Assembly: GCA_907163375.1 (NCBI GenBank)
Contig: CAJQUW010005272.1
Coordinates: 1-64,000 of the forward strand
Length of the DNA: 64,000 bases
Source of the DNA: Prostheceraeus crozeri
Taxonomy: Eukaryota; Platyhelminthes; Polycladida; Euryleptidae
Reading direction: 5' to 3'
Shown here: positions 57,377-64,000 of the stretch, one piece after another
Layout of the letters: every line of letters starts with the position of its first letter
Numbering within the stretch: the stretch's first letter is position 1
Notes under the pieces: model-generated
What the model was told of the DNA's origin: nothing
Seen by the model: the letters and a program-made list of their open reading frames with translations, nothing else
Database searches by the model: none
Made by a program: the position numbers and the translations under genes

Positions 57377-57842
57377 TGCACGCTACTTTGTCTTTCAATA
57401 ATAATAGTTTGTATTTGGGATATTCTTTTATGTTCACCCAGTATATTCCCTGCGCTTGATAAATTACTTGTTGTGTTTCTTATCATTTGCAATTCTGATT
57501 GAAAAAAGTGAATAGCTTCCTCTTGTGGAAGAAAAGTACTGATTTAAATCACAAATACTGCATTTTCATGAGTGTGTCTAATAAATTGACCAGCATTGTA
57601 AGTGACCATCTCCAATATGTGAATATAGACGTTGTGAGATAATGTGCCTTCTGAAATATCAAAACATTTCGCGCAGAATGCGCAGATCCGCAGGATGCCC
57701 TCGATCTCTGCAGGCGGCGACGGAGAATTGAATCTCAGTCTAGTAACTTCGCGGATAATGCGGAGATCCGCAGTATCCTGTGGTTATTTTATCGAAATCT
57801 GTGCCCAAATACACAGGAAAGCTGTAATACATCGGAACTTAC

Positions 57843-58088
57843 TCTGTAGATGAAGGAGGGTCCTTTGAAGTTTCTGACAATTAGCCTCAATATTCTTTCT
57901 CTTGGTTTTTTCTTTGTTCAGACTTTTCTGCAATCGTCCATTTGATAGCTGAAGTTCTTCCAATTTTGACCTCAAAGTTGATAGCTTGTATCGAGCGTCA
58001 GCTTCCATTCTCTCAAGTAGTTTGTATTCCGATAATAACTTGGAATACTTCCGTTCAAAACTGATCAGCAAATCATTTGATTCCTCAT
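57843..58088 (-). CDS. Coiled-coil internal exon
   Basis: 246 nt between acceptor TGTTTCTTTCAG and donor A|GTAAGT, symmetric phase 1. It encodes 82 residues of continuous coiled coil (FERKYSKLLSEYKLLERMEA ... LRSKLEELQLSNGRLQKSL ... EKTKRKNIEANCQKLQRTLL). The reading frame has no stop and clear heptads, so it is a real host exon on the minus strand. The parent gene is not identified. Confidence 0.65.
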
Positions 58089-58574
58089 CTGAAAGAAACA
58101 TAAAAAGACATTACCGATAGCCTGGGATGTCCGGATACTTCCAAAGACACAGATGTTGTCTCTCGTACCTAAACATTTTCGTATTCTTAACATTTATGGC
58201 ACTGCTTTACATCACAAGAATTAACTTAAAAGATGTACACTGCATTGTAGATTTTGATGTTAAGTTTTATGGATTTTTTTCAAAACTTAAAAATTCCATT
58301 TTCTGTTGAAAAGTGGTCACAAATTGTCTTCTTCCATCGTCAGTATATCGGTTCATGTTGAAATGTTTACAGAAATGTGGATGATGCTATTCTTGATTGA
58401 TTAGTCACTACAGGAAAATGTGAAATACAAGTGGTCGTGCTATCTGAGAGTTCGATGCAATGAGATGAGATGAATGCGGTTTTAACCACATAAAGTAGGC
58501 GCAAGAAGTGGTTTTTAGCACGAACGAAGTAAAATCACATTTCTCACTTAAACGTGATTCCATTGATGCAGTCG

Positions 58575-58870
58575 TGTGTTGTGCATGAATTTTCATCCAA
58601 GTGGCCAATACATTGGTGAAACTAAATGTCGACTTCACCAGCGGATTGATGACCATAAAAAGCATCTAGCAGCAATTAAGGAACACTTCCATAATTGCAG
58701 ATGAAACTCAGACGTTGAACAGCAGTTTAAAATAGCGTACAAAGGCAACAGATTGTGAATTGAGTATTGTATGTTACTCTCGATGGCTTTGGAGGCAATA
58801 GAGATGATTGAATACGTTTGAAATGCATCTCTGCCCGGCATTGAAGGGGAAATTCAGCAATTAATCAACT
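58575..58870 (+). pseudogene. Second GIY-YIG (Penelope-type) remnant
   Basis: The plus strand reads SGQYIGETKCRLHQRIDDHK and KHLAAIKEHFHNC before a stop, the YIG...R..DH...EHF pattern of these endonucleases. Later parts (EQQFKIAY, EAIEMIEY) continue past stops. Older than the 18.8-kb copy. Confidence 0.6.
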
Positions 58871-59639
58871 TGTAACTTGTCACAATCGATGAAACTTATG
58901 TCAAAAAGATTGGGAAACCGAAAAACGAATTATGCAATCGAATCAAAAATTCAGCTACAAATATGCAATTGAGCATTGACTTCGGACATTTGGGGAATGT
59001 TGACATCAGAAACTGTGTTCAAAATCAATCTGTAAATTCTTTTTTCCGACATGAATTTCGACCGTCGTGTGGAATTGCTGAATGATTTCATTCTATTCAG
59101 CTCATCGACCTTCAACGACCAACTTTGCACGCATTGATCACGTGCCACTGTTTCCTGACTGAAGTCCTCCATGTGAAACTAAATCTGAAATGTTTAATCG
59201 TCTTATCAAAGATTCGATCGCTTCAGCAGAGCTGTGCTTGTTGTCAACTAAACTGGGATTGTGGTGACGCATTCGGAAAGGACCTTTAACCTCCTTAACT
59301 GTCGAAATGAACTTTATCTGCTTCTGCCACGTTCCATTTACGTGGCCGATCATTCGAGAGGAACCCTCGACATATAATCATCTGATGATATGACTAGCAG
59401 ATTGAATGAGAGCTCTGTATGTGTTCTACTGAGCGCATTGTGTCTGTAAGCTTTCTCACTCAATTGTGCTATTTTATCTTAGACGTCCGTATCTTCCAGC
59501 ACTTGTGCTCGCATCTGTGTCTTCCAGGACTTTTTAAGGAATTGCTACAACACGACTTTTTAGCCAAAAGGGGCGCATTTTCCAAATCCTGTAAAATGCA
59601 TGTTATAGGCTATGTTGTAAGTCATAGGTTTTGTTCTAT

Positions 59640-59920
59640 GTTAGAGATTCGATTCGAGAAAAATTTGAATCGGTTCGCATCGACTGGCCCAAAAACTTAT
59701 TTCAACTGCTTTCTTTTGATTTGTAGCCTCCTCCCGTTCGTTAATGCTTGAAAGTCATGTTGCAATATCTCTGAGATGCTGGATTCTCACTGGAAGTGGC
59801 TGAAGGCGTCGGTTGCTGAACTGCGTCATTAATGATTACTCTCTGTGTTTTATGTTGCTCAGATCAGGTCTTCGGACTAGCTCGATCTGTCTGACCGAGT
59901 CTGATAATACATCTCAGAGG
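59640..59920. repeat. Direct repeat of the 61310-61535 element segment
   Basis: Shares GATTCGAGAAAAATTTGAAT, CAACTGCTTTCTTTTGAT and GAGATGCTGGATTCTCACTG with 61310-61535. Probably a fragment of the same hAT-type family. Confidence 0.8.
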
Positions 59921-60294
59921 TCTATGGGACATACTTTTCAGACTTTCTTTTCAGATTTTCCACACCGGTTTCCGGTCGGGTGAAACCTGACCGGTTACAG
60001 CCCTAGAATGCACCGCTGCATCTCTTCTTAAAATTTGAAGATTTAATAATCGTATAATTCATTTTCATGACTGTAGCATTTGTCCTTCTTTAGAATTTTC
60101 ATGCATAGAAGTCACGAGAACACGGCTAATGTGATTTAATTTTACTGAGACACAGCATCCAAATCAATTTATTTGACCGCTGAAACTCCTTTAAAATATA
60201 AAAGCCACTAGGACCCTGGTCACCCATTGTCATATCATTATTGAATCTAATGTTCAGTGTTTGAAGGATTAATTAATTGTATTTATTTTGACAG

Positions 60295-60336
60295 ATTCTC
60301 CGAAGAATGATGCGGCGGTGCAGCATCCTCCGCCCG
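60295..60336 (+). CDS. Duplicate of the proline-rich exon
   Basis: 42 nt between ATTTTGACAG and GTAAGT, reading SPKNDAAVQHPPP. Same phase as the 41865-41921 exon. The matching ubiquitin-like exon is absent downstream; a hAT-type element sits where the duplicate breaks off, so this is probably an orphan exon. Confidence 0.55.
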
Positions 60337-60500
60337 GTAAGTTCGAAGATCTGCCGAAATTCTAATAAATAACATCCTGTCAAGATAAAAGAAGTTTCCT
60401 TTCTTTCGATAAAATTAATTGGAACGTGAGCACGTGATGAGACTCAGCTCCTTCAAACTCTTCTTTAAAAAGATGTCCAAAAAGCAGGAAATTTCCTTGG

Positions 60501-60548
60501 CAGCCGTAGACACTGCGTTTCGCCTTACAAGGCCTCGTCAGTGTGGCT
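60501..60548 (-). ncRNA. Candidate hammerhead ribozyme
   Basis: The minus strand reads ACTGACGAGGCCTTGTAAGG then CGAAACGCAGTGTCTACGGC. It has the core CTGACGA (60541-60535), a helix II GCCTT/AAGGC, GAAA (60521-60518), a short helix III (ACG..TGT) and a GTC cleavage triplet at 60509. Helix I can form from AGCC/GGCT. One base in helix II deviates from the ideal spacing, so activity is uncertain. Confidence 0.55.
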
Positions 60549-60861
60549 CGGAATGACCCAAACTGCTCCAAATATCTAGAATAGTTGAACAAGCAGAAGG
60601 ACTGCATAACAGGCTGCTCTGTGTATATTTATCCTGACTTTGCCTCGCCACTGATAATCAAAGATTGCAGAATGACAGTTCGCTCAGGCATAGAACCTAT
60701 ATTCAAACTCCTCTTTGAAAAGATCGACACCGAAACATCGAATTAGTGGACTCAATAAAAAGCTGTTCGTTCTTGTGAACTGGAAGACGACATCAGCAAA
60801 TAATTAACGATCAGTGTTAGGATAACAGACAACGAACTGTTTAATTGCATGAAATTATCTT

Positions 60862-61256
60862 CAATTTGATATCAAAACTTATAATCTTAACCTTAATCTA
60901 CTGTTTTTGCAGGTTTATACTGTTAAAAAGAATGTAGTTTCCTTAACGATGTGGTTATGCAAATGGTCGCTTTTAAGAAATGAATAAGTTGTTCAACTGC
61001 TCCGATCATTCCTCCTGAGAGAACAGCTGAGTTTCAAAGTGAAAGTTGCAGCCCATGCGCTTCCCACAGACATTTTACAAGAAGCAAATTCTAATTAGAA
61101 CAACACAGACATTCAATCTTTTTATATTTCGATGACTTTTGATTGTCATTTTCATTGGATTTCAATCATTTGAATGAGGAGAATCCGTTTTTGAAGGATT
61201 TTCTTCTAATAAGTGAATTGCAGATAGAAAAGATGAATAAGAGAAGAAATGAATGG
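60862..61256. repeat. Inverted duplicate of 39250-39655
   Basis: See the left copy. It is cut at 61256-61264 by a hAT-type element. Confidence 0.9.
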
Positions 61257-61263
61257 AAAATAC

Positions 61264-62671
61264 TAGGGACCTGCAAAGCTTCGAGATTCGATTCAATTCG
61301 CGAATCGGCTGCCGATTCGAGAAAAATTCGAATCGGTTCGCGTCGACTGGCCAAATATTATTTCAACTGCTTTCTTTTGATGCTGTTTCATACTTGAAAG
61401 TGACATTATGTTTGAGATGCTGGATTCTCACTGGAAGTGGCTAAATAAGTAATTACTCTATGTGCTACATGTTGCTCAGATCAGGGGTTCGCATTTGGTC
61501 GATCTTTCTGACCGAGTCCGATAAGTCACAATAACTGACTTAATGTAGAATTGTAAATGACCCATCAGCAGGCTCTTGCAAAACCTTGATCTTGGAAGAC
61601 ATACTTTTCAGACTGTCTTTCGTCAAGAATCTTAAGCCCTGGGAAGCTATAAGTGAACGACCCTGATAGTAGGTCATATGGTTGATAGAGCCTCCTGAAT
61701 CATCTTTACCTCTGAGATGATATTAATCGGATGTCTGGTACAAAGGTTATGAGTTCATGTATAAAACATGGCTTATAATATTTATTTAGATTTTCCTATA
61801 GACCACAACCACTGAATATCCCAACTTTGCTGATTTTCCATTTCCAATCTGGCAAGTCCAAGACTACAATGTAATCAGTCCAAGACTCCTCTGTAATCCT
61901 CCACGTGTATGAGCTTGACTGACAACTTTGCGTGGAAGTCTACATGGACTATCTAAAACTTTATTTTCATTTCCTCCTGGAATAATTTAGACAGTTCTTC
62001 TACAGACAGCGATAAAATGGAAAGTTGCAGGCATCAATAGATTGCTGCAAAAAGTCTATCATTGTCTTCTGATCTGAAAGTCACGATAGAAATTATGGAA
62101 TTATTGTTTGTTCATGAAAATTGGCTTTCCCGGGCTCAGGATTTAAGTGCAGGAGTGATTGATGGAGGCTACACTTCCAGTCCTGCGTGAGATTCAAAGG
62201 ACCTTTTTTTCTACAAACCTGGGGTCATAAACATGGTCCACGACATCAAACTACCTACGGGTAATTTGACAAAACAGTGCCAATAGGCAGTTCAAGGCAT
62301 GTTGTCAAATCATTGAATCAAACATCTATCTAACAATCCCACGTCAATATTCATTTGAAATAGGCTGCATATAGTAACAAAGCGCAGTGGATTTCAATTA
62401 TGTATCTCAGAAAAATAAAGCCACTTCAATTTGACCGTTTTTTCTTTATGAGTACCAAGATGTCGCTGCATATTTCAATAACCATGTCAACGAAATGATT
62501 ATTAGGTCTTTCTCGCTAGGCTATTTTTCTTAATGGCTAGCGAAATAGCTGGATAAGTCAATAGTACACAAAAGAAAGTTTAAGTAGACCTATTTAGATT
62601 CCCTATGATTCGATTCGCGAATCACGACCCGATTCGATTCGACTCAAAATTTGACGATTCGCAGGTCCCTA
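61264..62671. mobile_element. hAT-like element with TAGGGACCTGC ends
   Basis: Left end TAGGGACCTGCAAAGC, right end GATTCGCAGGTCCCTA. Both subterminal zones are full of GATTCGATTCG/CGAATCG words. No transposase. Flanks do not show a clean 8-bp duplication. Confidence 0.75.
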
Positions 62672-64000
62672 AACAATGACTGTCTCATAAGGTTGATAGC
62701 CAAAATATCACACCCACTTTGAGTTGTTGCTGAGTATGTGACGAAAAAGATATCGTTCAGCAGTTGAGACAGCGTGCATTGTGTTCAGCTCTGTACTATC
62801 GAAATAGAGAAAAATGACAAGAGCGTACAGCTTCTATCGACAAAGAGAACAAAATATAGAGATCTTGGAGAAGAACAACTTTTCAATAAAGAAAAAAGCG
62901 GAGATTTGAATGGCCTGCAAGACGACACTGAAATTGAAATGATCGACAGACGAGAAATCTTCGACTCCGCGAACTTCGACATTTAGCACCGAACTAAGTG
63001 ACTGTTGTTTCATAGTTTTTCGAAGGTTCGTGATCCCGACAACTCGAGGGCTATAAACCCGATTTCCATCACGAGCTTCAAAAAGCCACGGAATGACAGA
63101 CTTAATTCATGCTTAGTAACCTAGATAGTTGAATACATCGATTTTCAACAAGCAGTTTGACATTGAAATAATTTTCCTACTAATTAAAAGTATACATAAA
63201 TACTTGTTTTACAGATGAAATGTGTTATAGAGAATCCTTCATAAATTAGTCAGATATCCATGGAAAGTACAAATTAAGTGACTTTCAATTATAAAAATGA
63301 TTATCTACATTTCTAACACTTTCATCACATGTTGCTGTTGGATTTCTATTCTTGATAGTTCTAGGATTTTTTATCATATGTTGGATTCCTATTCTTAGCA
63401 ATGTTGGGTCTTGGGTTCGCTCTTGAGTTTGGGTAGTCTTGGGGGGTACCCAAGAAACTTGGGGTGCGGACCCAAGGGCTTGGTTAACCCCCCAAGACTA
63501 AAGAAATTGTCCATGAATAATCATTTGCGGTTTTCTTGGAAAATTTCTGCCAAAGTATAAGACCACATCATATCACAGCAAGTAATCTACATGTAAGCTT
63601 ACATACATGTACATGTAAATATGTAACCTACTTCAACCACATGATTGGTCTTTCTATGATAAAACTGTGCTATCATCAACTTTGATATGGACCTACCGTT
63701 AATGTCTATCTGATAGTTTGTTTAATTAGCTTTTTAAACTATGATTCGATTACCTATGGCTTCTTTCTAAATTTAATCCATTAGTAAGGGGATCCGTGTA
63801 AGATATGTAATGGGGGGCATATTGTGTTAGAGAGAATTTTTGTGTATATCCTTTTGCGTGAAATAAAACAAATAATAAATGAAAAAATGCAATGCATTAA
63901 ACCAATACCTATATAACGCTTATGCTGTTGAATTGGTAGCCTACAATAATTCGTAGATAACTTGCTTCATATAACCCCTTGCCCTGAAAGTTAAAAGCTT
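62672..64000. other. Gene-poor; one perfect hairpin
   Basis: 63434-63500 carries TAGTCTTGGGGGGT and its inverse ACCCCCCAAGACTA around an inner CCCAAG/CTTGGG set. The open frames at 62774-62986 look meaningless. Confidence 0.5.

Overview
The window joins two kinds of DNA. Bases 1 to about 12,412 are very AT-rich and gene-dense, with short intergenic spacers and genes on both strands. They carry a virus-like DNA transposon of the Polinton/Maverick type: a protein-primed family B DNA polymerase with its exonuclease, zinc-finger and DTDS motifs, two different P-loop packaging-type ATPases, a beta-rich protein that may be a minor capsid protein, a 277-residue companion protein, a basic two-helix membrane protein, a zinc-knuckle protein and a fibre-like protein cut by the left edge. 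Most of the long genes are broken by frameshifts, often at A-runs, so this is either a decaying endogenous copy or a sequence with residual homopolymer errors. The right end carries 80-bp and 109-bp tandem repeats and stops about 14 bp before a large inverted repeat.

Bases 12,412 to 64,000 have higher GC, long non-coding spans, spliced exons with GT..AG borders, and many decayed eukaryotic transposons. This is an invertebrate-type animal genome; I cannot name the species. From 12,426 to 23,997 runs an 11.6-kb structure with inverted arms of about 2.7 kb. Its centre holds a Tc1-like transposase, a gag-like remnant and a foldback with a Penelope-type GIY-YIG endonuclease. Then follow an RTE-like LINE (24.3-25.7 kb), a hAT-like element with 8-bp target duplications (27.8-28.9 kb), and a two-exon secreted-protein gene (29.9-34.0 kb) whose intron holds a reverse-transcriptase element between 227-bp direct repeats.

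The 36-46 kb part holds a piggyBac transposase tail, the last two exons of a gene with a ubiquitin-like domain, two more reverse-transcriptase remnants and a hAT transposase pseudogene. The 46-64 kb part holds a 2.4-kb hAT-type element with exact 8-bp target duplications, a 1,754-bp TA-flanked element with subterminal repeats, several MITEs, a coiled-coil exon, an inverted duplicate of the ubiquitin-like gene's proline-rich exon, and a small insert with a hammerhead-ribozyme-like core.

The best leads for new biology are the Polinton-like element (two ATPases, palindromes inserted in frame), a covarying pseudoknot 3' of two related reverse-transcriptase genes, and the hammerhead-like insert at 60.5 kb.
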